A stretch of 64,000 nucleotides of DNA, taken from contig JADJNW010000001.1 in NCBI GenBank assembly GCA_016714085.1, forward strand, positions 496,001-560,000. Reading direction: 5' to 3'. Shown piece after piece: positions 50,607-59,774 of the stretch. The notes under the pieces are model-generated. The model was not told the origin of the DNA. It ran no database searches and was given only the letters and a program-made list of their open reading frames with translations. The position numbers and the translations under genes were made by a program. Position 1 is the first letter of the stretch, and every line of letters starts with the position of its first letter. The stretch is from Saprospiraceae bacterium (lineage in GTDB: Bacteria > Bacteroidota > Bacteroidia > Chitinophagales > Saprospiraceae).

Positions 50607-51857
50607 CTACGCTGCTTGGAGCTGTGCCAGCTTGGAGCGCGTGAGTTTTTCTTCGGCATAGAGACGAGAAATTTCAAATATCCGCACTTCGTTTTGTGAA
50701 GGCAGTTCAAACATCGCGTCGGTCATAATCGCTTCGCAAATAGAGCGCAAGCCGCGCGCTCCGAGGTTGAATTCGAGCGCTTTTTCGGCGATATATTCGA
50801 TGGCATCTTCGGTGAAGGAAAGCTTGATGCCTTCCAGGTCAAAGAGCTTTTCGTATTGGCGAACAAGTGAATTTTTCGGTTCGATCAGAATGCGCTTCAG
50901 GGCATCAATATCAAGCGGTTCGAGATGCGCCAGTACCGGCAGGCGGCCGATCAATTCAGGGATTAAGCCAAATTTGCGCACATCCTGGTGGTTGATGTAT
51001 TGCAGTAAATTATCGCGATCAAATTTTACTCCTTCTGATTTAAAACCAATCACTTGTGTATTGATGCGTCGAGCCACGACTTTATCGATGCCGTCGAATG
51101 CGCCGCCACAAATGAAAAGGATATTTTCGGTGTTGACTTTCACCAATTTTTGCTCGGGGTGCTTGCGTCCGCCCTGTGGTGGTACATTCACTTCGGTGCC
51201 TTCGAGCATTTTCAAAAGCGCTTGCTGTACACCTTCACCCGACACGTCGCGTGTGATGGAAGGGTTGTCGCTCTTGCGCGCGATTTTATCAATTTCGTCA
51301 ATATATACAATGCCGCGTTCGGCGGCGGTCACATCATAGTTGCAAACTTGCAGCAAACGACTGAGAATGCTTTCTACATCTTCGCCCACGTAGCCGGCTT
51401 CTGTAAAAACAGTAGCATCGACAATCGCAAAGGGAACGTTGAGTAGTTTGGCAATGGTTTTTGCCAACAAAGTTTTGCCTGTGCCCGTTTGACCAACAAA
51501 AAGGATATTGGATTTTTCGATTTCGACTTCGGGATGCTTGGGTTGGCGCAGGCGCTTGTAATGATTGTAAACCGCTACGGAAAGTACTTTTTTGGCATCG
51601 TCCTGCCCAATGACGTACTGATCGAGGTGCTCTTTAATATCGCGGGGAGTAATGCTTTCGGGCAACACAAAGTGCCGACCACCTTTTGCGTCGGAACGCT
51701 TGCGCCCGTATAATTCTTCTTCGATAATCTCGCCGGCCTGTTCTACACAAGCTTCGCAAATATGACCTTCGATACCGGCGATTAGGATGAGGGCTTCGGA
51801 TTTATCTTTTCCGCAAAAGGAGCATCGAAAATTTTGTTTGTTGTTGGTACGTCGCAT
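50607..51857 (-). CDS. clpX: ClpX, ATPase subunit of the ClpXP protease
   Basis: 416 residues. The N-terminal zinc-binding domain (CSFCGKDKSEA ... CEACV) recognises substrates and adaptors. The AAA+ domain has Walker A GQTGTGKTLLAKTIA, Walker B VYIDEIDKIA, the pore loop region GYVGEDVES, the IGF-type ClpP-docking loop region (TQVIGFKSEG) and the C-terminal small domain (LGARGLRSICEAIM). It unfolds substrates and feeds them to ClpP in the cytoplasm. It lies downstream of clpP in the usual tig-clpP-clpX order, with a hairpin between clpP and clpX. Confidence 0.97.
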   Translation of the reverse strand: MRRTNNKQNFRCSFCGKDKSEALILIAGIEGHICEACVEQAGEIIEEELYGRKRSDAKGGRHFVLPESITPRDIKEHLDQYVIGQDDAKKVLSVAVYNHYKRLRQPKHPEVEIEKSNILFVGQTGTGKTLLAKTIAKLLNVPFAIVDATVFTEAGYVGEDVESILSRLLQVCNYDVTAAERGIVYIDEIDKIARKSDNPSITRDVSGEGVQQALLKMLEGTEVNVPPQGGRKHPEQKLVKVNTENILFICGGAFDGIDKVVARRINTQVIGFKSEGVKFDRDNLLQYINHQDVRKFGLIPELIGRLPVLAHLEPLDIDALKRILIEPKNSLVRQYEKLFDLEGIKLSFTEDAIEYIAEKALEFNLGARGLRSICEAIMTDAMFELPSQNEVRIFEISRLYAEEKLTRSKLAQLQAA

Positions 51858-51983
51858 TATTCTATCCGCTTTGGTTTTATTTTATAGATATCAGAAGTTA
51901 GAAAAGGGAAGTCAGATCGCTTTGTATCATTTAGTTCTGCTCCGACATCTCCGCTCTCGCCTCCGACTTCTAAAAGAAACAAC

Positions 51984-52018
51984 CGGAGACACAGCTTCGT
52001 TCATTCTGCATCTCCGGA
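51984..52018 (-). terminator. Hairpin between clpP and clpX
   Basis: The stem CCGGAGA / TCTCCGG (7 bp, 21-base loop) starts 17 bases after the clpP stop and is followed on the minus strand by a T-rich tract. It may attenuate clpX relative to clpP. The spacer also has AGAAGTTAG / CTAACTTCT-like words. Confidence 0.5.
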
Positions 52019-52034
52019 GGGTAAAGTTATAAAT

Positions 52035-52742
52035 TTATACGTCTTTTTTAGACGGATTTCTTTCTAATACTTCGTCGATCAAGCCGTATTCCTTTGCTTC
52101 CTGCGAAGTCATCCAGTTATCGCGGTCGCAATCCTTTTCTATTTTGTCGTATGGCTGACCAGTATGGTTGCTCAGGATGTCGTATAATTCCTTTTGTTGG
52201 CTCTTGGCGAGTTTGTAATAAATTTCCATATCACTCAATTGCCCTTGCATACCGCCCAACGGCTGGTGAATCATTACACGACTATGGTGCAAGCAAGTAC
52301 GCTTACCCTTTGTACCCGCAGCCAGGATAACCGCTCCAAAAGACGCTGCCATACCTGTGCAAATAGTGCCTACATCGGGTGAAACGAATTGCATGGTATC
52401 ATAAATGCCCAAACCAGAGAAAACCGACCCGCCCGGACTGTTGATATAAATCTGAATATCGCGCTTGGGATCAGTGGATTGCAGGAATAGTAATTGTGCC
52501 TGCACGACGTTGGCAACGTAATCATTAATTCCTACCCCCAGGAAGATAATGCGATCCATCATCAAGCGGGAGAATACATCGAGACCAATGATATTCATCT
52601 GGCGCTCTTCGATCACATTGGGCGTAAAGGCCTGAATATTAGGGATTGTCGCCATGCTTTGCTCGGCGTACTTTTCCAAATGCATCCTACTCATGCCCAT
52701 GTGGCCGGTAGCATACTTCATGAATTCATCCTTGTGAAACAT
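52035..52742 (-). CDS. clpP: ClpP protease subunit
   Basis: 235 residues from ATG 52742 (MFHKDEFMKYATGHMGMSRM), the start I prefer because the further upstream frame to 52808 encodes no conserved residues. The serine protease triad is visible: Ser in CTGMAASFGAVIL, His in SRVMIHQPLGGMQG, and Asp in the region DKIEKDCDRDNWMTS with the catalytic Asp at the C-terminal side. GSVFSGLGIYDTMQ precedes the active serine. It forms the tetradecameric barrel used by ClpX. The N-terminus is longer than in E. coli, as in other Bacteroidota. Confidence 0.96.
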   Translation of the reverse strand: MFHKDEFMKYATGHMGMSRMHLEKYAEQSMATIPNIQAFTPNVIEERQMNIIGLDVFSRLMMDRIIFLGVGINDYVANVVQAQLLFLQSTDPKRDIQIYINSPGGSVFSGLGIYDTMQFVSPDVGTICTGMAASFGAVILAAGTKGKRTCLHHSRVMIHQPLGGMQGQLSDMEIYYKLAKSQQKELYDILSNHTGQPYDKIEKDCDRDNWMTSQEAKEYGLIDEVLERNPSKKDV

Positions 52743-52996
52743 AAGGTTCGTTTTTTGTGAATTGTTACTTTGTTCGTAAAAGTCAAAAACTGCACAGTTT
52801 TGTAACACGAAATTAATAACAACTCGTCTTTACTCTGGTTGAATCGAGGTCTTTTATAGAATAAGCTATTGGCAAATATTCGTCAAAACTGAAGATTCTC
52901 AATACCAAAGGGAACTTTTTATTTTATCAAATTATTATTTTTCATAACATAAAAACAGTCTCCTGGTCTCCCTATCTCCAAGCCCCTCCAAATCCC

Positions 52997-54414
52997 CTAC
53001 TCCTCTTCCTCCAAATCCATCACCGGCGACTCTTGCTCAGCACGAGCTTTGGCGCGCGCCTCTTCAAGAATTTTCATAAATGCTTCCCGATCAATTGGTT
53101 TTGACTCCACTGCTACGACGCCCGTAATCGCATCATGCAATTTATCCACCAAAATATCTTCGTAAATTTCGTTCACTTGCTTTTGATCTTGCATCAAGCG
53201 ATCGATCGCGGCATTGATCAAATCACCTCCTCCATAAGCGCCAAAATATTCGCGTACGCGCTGCGCAAAGGCCTCGCGGATGTCTTGCTCTGTAATTTCA
53301 ATTTCAAAATGCTTGGAAAGCTTATTTTTCAATAAAGTCCACTTCAGATTCTTGGAAAAAGTTTCGTATTCGCGCTCAATCGTTTCCTCGCTCAGCTTTT
53401 CATTGGCAGCTTTGAGCCAGCGCTTGAGAAAACCATCCGGCAAGGGAGTTCATTCACATCCATCAAGCGTTCCTGAATATCACGAAACAGTAGCGCGTCG
53501 GCTTGCTTATTATAAAAAACTTCAATGTCCTTGCGGATTTCCGCTTTGGCTTCTTCTTCGCTGCTCACTCTGCCCGGGCCGAAAGCTTTGTCGAAAAAAT
53601 CCTGATTCAGCTCGGCGGCCTCGTAGCGCGTCGCTTCCGTGATAGTCAACTCAAATTCTTGTCCGACCTGTGTGTCGTGATCATCATGATCCAATTTGAG
53701 CAGGTGGTGACGGATGTAATGCTCGTCGGGTTCATTGAAAAGCCCATAAATATTGGTGCGGAGCGTGTCGCCTACTTTTTTGGAAAACAGTTCGGTTTTG
53801 AAATCTTCGTTTTGAATCTCATTCACAAAAATCCCAAAATCAGTTGCCAAACCACCTTCTTTCAAAGCGTCGCCATCCAATTCCTTTGTATCAAATTTCA
53901 CAAAATCGCCTTCCTGAATATTATCTTCTACCTGAACACGCTCGCCGCTGCGCTTGCGAAGGCTTGCAAAATCTTCTTCAATTATACTATCTTGTATTTC
54001 AACCGCGTAGCGTTCATATCTATCAATTGGCGAAATGCCATTCAACTCAAATTGCGGCGCAATGCCAAGATCAAATTTAAATACAAAATCCTGTAAATCC
54101 TTGACATCCAGATCATTCAAAGGATGATCTTCGGAGGGTAATGGCTGTCCCAGAATATCTATTTTTTGCTCTTCGATATAGCCAAAGATTTCTTTTTGCA
54201 CCATTTTGTCAATCAATTCCGCCAGCACGTTCTTACCGTACATCTTGCGCAGTACATTGGGTGGGGTCTTACCTTTTCGGAAACCCTTGAGACTCACATT
54301 TTTGCGATACTTTTGTAATTCTTGCTCGAATTCTTGTTCGTAGTCCTCTTTTTCAATCGTCACGGTCACCGTTGCATTCAGCGCATCAATCGCTTCTTTA
54401 TCAATTTTGGGCAT
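52997..54414 (-). CDS. tig: Trigger factor (frameshifted)
   Basis: Ribosome-associated folding chaperone. The N-terminal ribosome-binding domain carries SLKGFRKGKTPPNVLRKMYG. The PPIase-like middle domain (EEDFASLRKRSGERVQVEDN; GDFVKFDTKELDGD) and the helical C-terminal arms follow. The frame breaks at about 53443-53448: after MDVNELP the next frame reads LPDGFLKRWLKAANEKLSEE, restored by one extra T (CCT-TTG-CCG). The repaired protein is about 472 residues with an acidic tail (SPVMDLEEEE). It lies upstream of clpP, as usual. A homopolymer-type error is the likely cause. Confidence 0.92.
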
Positions 54415-54610
54415 AAAACTATATATTGATTATTTTGAACAAAAGGTTGATACAATATTTGAAGGGAAAAAGTTTATATGTTTTAAGTTTCAAGTCTGAA
54501 GTTCTCGTTGTGTCGGGTTAATTCAAATTAAAACTACGAGCATAATCTACTGAATCGCTTGAGGCACAACTTGTTGGCGCTGATTTTTGTTTTAATACTA
54601 TCATGTGAAA

Positions 54611-54667
54611 GTAAAATGTAAAACGCTCAAGTCAACATTTAAAGTTGTGAACTCTTTTACATTTTAC
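54611..54667. repeat. Word-repeat hairpin spacer (GTAAAATGTAAAA type)
   Basis: GTAAAATGTAAAA and TTTTACATTTTAC are exact reverse complements (13 bp), separated by 31 bases. Confidence 0.7.
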
Positions 54668-54682
54668 ATTTTACATTTGAAA

Positions 54683-54715
54683 TTTTATGGCATAGTCATC
54701 CCTTCGGGACATTTT
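54683..54715. repeat. REP-like 33-base element, copy B
   Basis: TTTTATGGCATAG-T-CATCCC-TTCGGGACATTTT; only three positions differ from copy A at 40409. The variable positions are one in the arm and two in the hairpin loop region (TA versus TC). Confidence 0.7.
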
Positions 54716-54728
54716 GACTTTAAATAAG

Positions 54729-54745
54729 GTGCGGATAGAGGGACT
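54729..54745. repeat. Partial duplication of the tRNA-Leu 3' end
   Basis: GTGCGGATAGAGGGACT is identical to 54794-54810, the last 16 bases of the tRNA gene (on the minus strand) plus one flanking base. It is in the same orientation 65 bases away, downstream of the tRNA on its own strand. Confidence 0.75.
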
Positions 54746-54794
54746 TCCCGATAACGATCGGGATAAACTTCTCGCCCCTGCGATCCTTACTTTG

Positions 54795-54876
54795 TGCGGA
54801 TAGAGGGACTCGAACCCCCACGCCTTGCGGCACTAGATCCTAAGTCTAGCACGTCTACCAATTTCGCCACATCCGC
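54795..54876 (-). tRNA. tRNA-Leu (anticodon TAG)
   Basis: 82 bases. Acceptor GCGGATG pairs with TATCCGC (one G-T) with discriminator A; CCA is not encoded. The anticodon stem is CTAGA / TCTAG with loop CTTAGGA, anticodon TAG at 54840-54842, which reads CTA/CTG codons. The long variable arm (TGCCGCAAGGCG) is the leucine identity feature. The T-loop is GTTCGAGTC. A partial duplicate of its 3' end lies downstream. Confidence 0.97.
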
Positions 54877-55257
54877 AATATGGACTAAGGCTTGGGTGAA
54901 AGTGAAAACCTGCTTCGTAGCTTGTGCTTCCTTCTTCCCAAAGCCCTTTTTAAAAAGCGATTGCAAAGATATAATTTTTTCTCAGGAAAAAGATGTCTCT
55001 ATCGCTGATTTTGTTCAATCAAATTTGTATAGGAGTACATTGCGAACCGAAATTTTGTTTTAGATTTGTACAATCACCCTTTTTGTAAAACAAACACGAA
55101 TTCGTTCCGTATAAAATTATAAAGACCTTAGACGATAGATTTTAGACTTTAGATAAATGTACAAAACAAGAATATCATAATATTTAAACAGCTAGTATTC
55201 AATACTTAACATCCAGCTTACAGAACATTCCCATGAACACAAAAAAGCAGGATTCTT
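54877..55257. other. Spacer with tRNA promoter and RSH leader
   Basis: On the minus strand TATCTTTG lies about 88 bases before the tRNA. On the plus strand, near-repeats AGACGATAGATTTTAG / ACTTTAGATAAATG (55131-55160) precede the RelA/SpoT gene. No other gene is seen. Confidence 0.5.
54964..54971 (-). promoter_or_regulatory. -7 element of the tRNA-Leu promoter
   Basis: On the minus strand TATCTTTG matches TAnnTTTG. The leader to the tRNA would be about 80 bases. Confidence 0.45.
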
Positions 55258-57507
55258 ATGACCTTTACCACCGATGTATCAGCGCTGAAACAACAGCCGG
55301 AAGAAAGATTGATCCAGAATGCGTACCGAAAGCTCCTGCGTTCGATTAAAAGTGAATTGGATAGCGAAGATCGGCAACATATACGTATGGCTTACGAATT
55401 GGCAGTGGAAGCCCACAAAAGTCAGCGTCGGAAGTCAGGTGAACCCTATATTTTGCACCCCATTGCGGTAGCTACCATCTGCGCAGAAGAAATCGGGCTG
55501 GGGCCGACGGCGATTGTAGCGGCCTTGCTGCACGATGTAGTTGAAGATACATCGATTAAACTGGATGAAATCAAAGCCCAATTTGGTGAACGTATAGCGA
55601 AAATTGTAGATGGGTTAACTAAGTTGGACAGCGCTTACAATGCAGAAAGTCCTCAAGCTGAGAACTTTAGAAAAGTACTCAGTACGCTGGTAGATGATGT
55701 ACGTGTGGTACTCATCAAAATGGCGGACCGCCTGCACAATATGCGTACCCTCGGCTCGATGCCTCGCCATAAACAATTGAAAATTGCAGCAGAAACAAGC
55801 TATATCTATGCACCCTTGGCGCACCGTTTGGGTTTGTACAATTTCAAAACCGAATTCCTGGATTTGTGTATGAAAATTACTGATCCAGAGGCTTATCATG
55901 ATATTGCTTCCAAACTACAACAAACCAAACGCGAGCGCAACCGCTATATCAATGAGTTTATCAAACCTTTGGAGGATCGCTTGAGCGAATTGGGAATACC
56001 ATATAAAATCTTTGGGCGACCAAAATCTATTTATTCGATTTTCAATAAAATCAAGAAAAAGCAAGTGCCTTTTGAGGAGATTTATGATCTGTTTGCAGTA
56101 CGCGTCATCCTCGATGTGCCTTTGGATAAAGAAAAACTCTATTGCTGGCAAGCATATTCGATTGTTACCGATGTACATCGGCCATTGCCGGAAAGGCTTA
56201 AAGACTGGATCACCGTGCCAAAATCCAATGGTTATGAGTCTTTGCACACAACGGTTATCGGGCCGAAAGGGCGTTATGTAGAAGTGCAAATCCGCTCGGC
56301 GCGTATGGACGAAATCGCAGAGCGCGGTTTCGCGGCGCATTGGAAGTACAAAGGTGTTAATAATCAACCAGATGTATATGAGCGTTGGTTAGATAGTGTT
56401 CGTGAAACGCTCGATGACCCGACCAGCGATGCAGTAGAATTTCTCTGGGATTTTAAAGCCAATAGCCTTTTCAATGAAGAAGTATATGTTTATACTCCAA
56501 AAGGCGAGTTGAAAATATTGCCGAAAGGCGCGACAGCACTGGATTTTGCGTTCAGCATTCACACCGATTTGGGTTATCATTGCCGCGCCATCAAAGTAAA
56601 CAATAAGCTCGTGCCGATGGGCTATACGCTGCAAAATGGCGATCAGGTCAGCATCGAAACAGAGCGCAACCAAAAACCCAGCGAGGAATGGCTCAAATGG
56701 GTGGTCACAGGTAAGGCAAAAGGTAAAATCCGCTCGGTGATGAAGGAGGAGATGCGGCGCAAGGGCGAAATTGGCAAGGAAGCGTTGGAGCGAAAATTAA
56801 AAAACCTAAAGGTTGATTTTGAAGAAAGTGTGGAGTTATTGGTGAAACATTATGCTTACCCTTCGCACGCGGAGTTATATTTCAAAATTGCCGAAGGAAA
56901 GCTCGATATTCCTGATATTTTCAAGCGTTTTAAAGCCGAAAACGGCAAATTGGTTGAGATCCAGCATGAGGTTGCTATAAAAAGTACCGACGATAGTAAA
57001 GCTGCTGATGCCGCCAAGCCTGTTCGCAAAAAAATTGATGGCAAAGTACGTCTGACCATTAATGGTGAGTCGGCCGAGCGATTTGAGTATTCTTTGGCTA
57101 CTTGCTGCAACCCTGTGCCAGGCGATGATATTTTTGCTTATTTGACCGCCAATGCCGGATTGAAAATACACCGCACTACCTGCCCGAATGCGACCAATTT
57201 GATGGCGAATTACGGCTACCGCATTATGAAAGCCGATTGGAAAGAAGCAGGCACAAGCGAAGTCAGTTTTACAACAACGCTGTTGGTGGTAGGCATTGAT
57301 GATGGTCCCGGCATTATTCAAAAAATCACGCAGGAAGTGTCGAACAATCTTGGTTTGAATATTCGCTCCATGTCTATCGCAGGTAATGAAGGTTATTTTG
57401 AAGGCAAAATCACGCTGATGGTAGCCAATACCGAGCAATTGAATACGGTGATTCGCAATCTGGAAAACTTAGAACAAGTGTCAAGTGTTACAAGAATAGA
57501 TGAATGA
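55258..57507 (+). CDS. RelA/SpoT bifunctional (p)ppGpp synthetase/hydrolase
   Basis: 749 residues of the RSH type. The HD hydrolase domain has SGEPYILHPIAVATICAEE, LLHDVVEDTSIKLDEI and KMADRLHNMRTLGS. The synthetase domain has FGRPKSIYSIFNKIKKKQ, VRVILDVPLD and SNGYESLHTTVIGPKGRYVE. A TGS domain (VYVYTPKGELKILPKGATAL) and a C-terminal helical/zinc-finger and ACT region (RFEYSLATCCNPVPGDDIFA, GPGIIQKITQEVSNNLGLNI) follow. Both HD and synthetase residues look intact, so it can make and destroy (p)ppGpp in the stringent response. The start is ATG 55258; an ATG at 55233 is in another frame. The stop codon is the first base triplet of an 8-base tandem repeat. It is followed by fur and purA. Confidence 0.96.
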   Translation: MTFTTDVSALKQQPEERLIQNAYRKLLRSIKSELDSEDRQHIRMAYELAVEAHKSQRRKSGEPYILHPIAVATICAEEIGLGPTAIVAALLHDVVEDTSIKLDEIKAQFGERIAKIVDGLTKLDSAYNAESPQAENFRKVLSTLVDDVRVVLIKMADRLHNMRTLGSMPRHKQLKIAAETSYIYAPLAHRLGLYNFKTEFLDLCMKITDPEAYHDIASKLQQTKRERNRYINEFIKPLEDRLSELGIPYKIFGRPKSIYSIFNKIKKKQVPFEEIYDLFAVRVILDVPLDKEKLYCWQAYSIVTDVHRPLPERLKDWITVPKSNGYESLHTTVIGPKGRYVEVQIRSARMDEIAERGFAAHWKYKGVNNQPDVYERWLDSVRETLDDPTSDAVEFLWDFKANSLFNEEVYVYTPKGELKILPKGATALDFAFSIHTDLGYHCRAIKVNNKLVPMGYTLQNGDQVSIETERNQKPSEEWLKWVVTGKAKGKIRSVMKEEMRRKGEIGKEALERKLKNLKVDFEESVELLVKHYAYPSHAELYFKIAEGKLDIPDIFKRFKAENGKLVEIQHEVAIKSTDDSKAADAAKPVRKKIDGKVRLTINGESAERFEYSLATCCNPVPGDDIFAYLTANAGLKIHRTTCPNATNLMANYGYRIMKADWKEAGTSEVSFTTTLLVVGIDDGPGIIQKITQEVSNNLGLNIRSMSIAGNEGYFEGKITLMVANTEQLNTVIRNLENLEQVSSVTRIDE

Positions 57508-57569
57508 TATATTGTGATATATTGTGATATTGTGATATTGTGATATTGTGATATTGTGATATTGTGATA
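57505..57569. repeat. 8-base tandem repeat (TGATATTG)n
   Basis: Two 10-base units TGATATATTG are followed by five perfect units TGATATTG and a partial one, beginning at the RSH stop codon and ending 31 bases before fur. Confidence 0.9.
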
Positions 57570-57600
57570 ATCTTAGAATTAGCAATTAATAATTTTTATA

Positions 57601-58110
57601 ATGTCAACTCATAGGAATCAGGAGGAAATTATCAAGGAAGTGAAGAATATTTTTGCTTCGCATCTGGAAACGGCTGGTTTTCGGAAGACGCCGGAGCGCT
57701 TTGCCATCCTTGAAGAAATCTATCGGCGCAGCGATCATTTTGATGCAGAGGCCTTATATATCCATATGAAAAACCAAAATTATCGGGTCAGCCGGGCTAC
57801 GGTTTATAATACATTGGAATTGCTGGTGAATTGCGATTTAGTGAAAAAGCATCAGTTTGGCAAAAATCTTGCTCAATACGAGAAATCCTACGGTTATAAA
57901 CAGCACGACCACTTGATTTGTGTGGACTGTGGTAAAGTATTGGAATTCTGCGATCCACGTATTCAACAAATTAAAAATATGATGGGCGAGTTGCTGGGCT
58001 TCAAAGTGACGCATCATGCGCTGAACCTTTATGGCCAATGCGATGGCGCTTGCGACAAGAAACAAGCCTCAGAAAAAGCAGCCGCTTTGCAAGCCGCACA
58101 AAAGAATTAA
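57601..58110 (+). CDS. Fur-family transcriptional regulator
   Basis: 169 residues. The winged-helix DNA-binding domain (TPERFAILEEIYRRSDHFDA; RVSRATVYNTLELLVNCDLV) and dimerisation/metal domain (HDHLICVDCGKVLEFCDPRI, FKVTHHALNLYGQCDGACDK) are intact. CxxC and CxxxC pairs indicate a structural zinc. It could be Fur, Zur or PerR; the sequence alone does not decide. It lies between rsh and purA, the usual order in this phylum. The 5' flank is the 8-base tandem repeat. Confidence 0.94.
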   Translation: MSTHRNQEEIIKEVKNIFASHLETAGFRKTPERFAILEEIYRRSDHFDAEALYIHMKNQNYRVSRATVYNTLELLVNCDLVKKHQFGKNLAQYEKSYGYKQHDHLICVDCGKVLEFCDPRIQQIKNMMGELLGFKVTHHALNLYGQCDGACDKKQASEKAAALQAAQKN

Positions 58111-58226
58111 GCCCAAAACCTCCCGTTTTTGCACTCTATTTTTTAAATTTGCAAGCTTTTTGTAAATTTTCAAGATGGACAAAAGCAATCATGCGATTTA
58201 AAATTTTCATCATATTACAATAAAGC

Positions 58227-58266
58227 CTAATGGATAATAACACCAAAATGTCCATTAGGTTTTTAT
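58227..58266 (+). terminator. fur terminator
   Basis: The stem CCTAATGGA / TCCATTAGG (9 bp, 16-base loop) is followed by TTTTTATAATTTT. Confidence 0.85.
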
Positions 58267-58330
58267 AATTTTACAGATATGGTTAATCGTCAAAAATGCT
58301 GATTAATACCTGACTATCAAATATAAATAT

Positions 58331-59617
58331 ATGAGAATTGATGTGATACTTGGCTTGCAATGGGGAGATGAAGGCAAAGGTAAAATCGTGGATTACCTTG
58401 CCACGCAATATGATATCGTAGCGCGCTTTCAGGGCGGCCCGAATGCCGGACATACGTTAAAATTCGATGGTAAAAAATTTGTACTCCACACCATTCCTTC
58501 CGGGATTTTCAGAGAAAATCTGATCAATCTCATCGGAAATGGTGTTGTTCTTGACCCTATTACTTTGCAAAAAGAATTGAATGCCCTTCGTGAAGCAGGC
58601 GTCCATTATAGCAATCGCTTATTGGTCGCACGCAAAGCCCATCTGATCATGCCTACCCATCGCTTGCTGGATGCTGCCTCTGAAGCTGCCAAAGGTCACG
58701 CCAAAATTGGCTCTACGCTCAAAGGCATCGGCCCGACGTACATGGATAAAACCGGCCGCAATGGCTTGCGCGTGGGCGATATCAATCGCGCCAATTTCCA
58801 GGAAAAATACGAAGCGCTCAAAGCTAAGCACCTCACTTTGATGCAGTTATATCCTGCTATTGATTTTAATTTGGAAGCCGAAGAAGAAAAATGGTTCGCC
58901 AGTTTGGAAATTTTACGATCACTACAACACGTTGATGGTGAGTACTTTATAAATCAAGCATTAAGCGAAGACAAACGCATCCTCGCGGAAGGTGCGCAAG
59001 GCTCGATGCTCGATATTGATTTTGGTACGTATCCTTATGTCACTTCCTCGAATACCATCACCGCCGGGGTTTGCACAGGTTTAGGCGTTGCACCGGATAA
59101 AATTGGTCAGGTCATCGGCATCACCAAAGCGTATTGCACCCGCGTGGGTTCTGGGCCTTTCCCGACCGAATTGGAAAATGAAACTGGCGAATTGCTCCGC
59201 AAAGAAGGGCAGGAATTCGGCGCCACGACAGGTCGCCCGCGTCGCTGTGGTTGGATTGACTTGCCACAATTGCGCTACACGATCATGCTAAACGGCGTTA
59301 CTCAATTGGTAATCACCAAGATAGATGTATTAAATATTTTTAATACAATCGAAGCTGCGACGGCTTATCGCTACGATGGCAAAATTTCTGACCAGTTGCC
59401 TTACGATTTATGCGATTTTAATATCGAACCCGTTTATAAATCGTTCCCCGGTTGGCAGCAATCCCTGGAAAATGCTTCAGATTATGATGAATTGCCGCTT
59501 GCCGCAAGAACATATTTGGAAAAATTAGAAGATTTAATCGGCGTGCCGATCACGATGGTTTCTACCGGGCCCGAGCGCAATCAATTGATTTTGAAAGAAG
59601 TAAAAGAGGTTGTTTGA
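58331..59617 (+). CDS. purA: Adenylosuccinate synthetase
   Basis: 428 residues. GTP-dependent conversion of IMP and aspartate to adenylosuccinate in AMP synthesis. Signature sequences are LQWGDEGKGKIVDYLA at the N-terminus, GPNAGHTLKFDGKKFVLH, KGIGPTYMDKTGRNGLRVG, ILAEGAQGSMLDIDFGTYPY, VGSGPFPTEL and TTGRPRRCGWIDLPQLRYTI. The C-terminus ends TMVSTGPERNQLILKEV. It is preceded by a terminator and has its own promoter region. Confidence 0.97.
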   Translation: MRIDVILGLQWGDEGKGKIVDYLATQYDIVARFQGGPNAGHTLKFDGKKFVLHTIPSGIFRENLINLIGNGVVLDPITLQKELNALREAGVHYSNRLLVARKAHLIMPTHRLLDAASEAAKGHAKIGSTLKGIGPTYMDKTGRNGLRVGDINRANFQEKYEALKAKHLTLMQLYPAIDFNLEAEEEKWFASLEILRSLQHVDGEYFINQALSEDKRILAEGAQGSMLDIDFGTYPYVTSSNTITAGVCTGLGVAPDKIGQVIGITKAYCTRVGSGPFPTELENETGELLRKEGQEFGATTGRPRRCGWIDLPQLRYTIMLNGVTQLVITKIDVLNIFNTIEAATAYRYDGKISDQLPYDLCDFNIEPVYKSFPGWQQSLENASDYDELPLAARTYLEKLEDLIGVPITMVSTGPERNQLILKEVKEVV

Positions 59618-59774
59618 ATTGAATAAAGGTTTTACGAGGCATTACGGACAACGATAAATTGTATAAGTAGTAACAGATTATACGATATTTCCTTTCAAAC
59701 TTCATTACGGTTTGAAAGGACTATAAACCTTGATAATCAACACTTTATCTGTCATTATTTATATAAAATAATAC

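Larger units (their letters stand above)
54415..54794. other. Spacer with repeats between tig and tRNA-Leu
   Basis: No gene is present. It holds a word-repeat hairpin (GTAAAATGTAAAA 54611-54623 / TTTTACATTTTAC 54655-54667), a REP-like element (54683-54715), a 17-base partial copy of the tRNA 3' end (54729-54745) and a small hairpin CCCGAT / ATCGGG (54747-54762). Confidence 0.6.

Noticed and set aside
55233..55330. Alternative RelA/SpoT start at ATG 55233 (MNTKKQDSY)
   Set aside because: It is in a different frame from the conserved protein and would need a frameshift; ATG 55258 gives a normal N-terminus.
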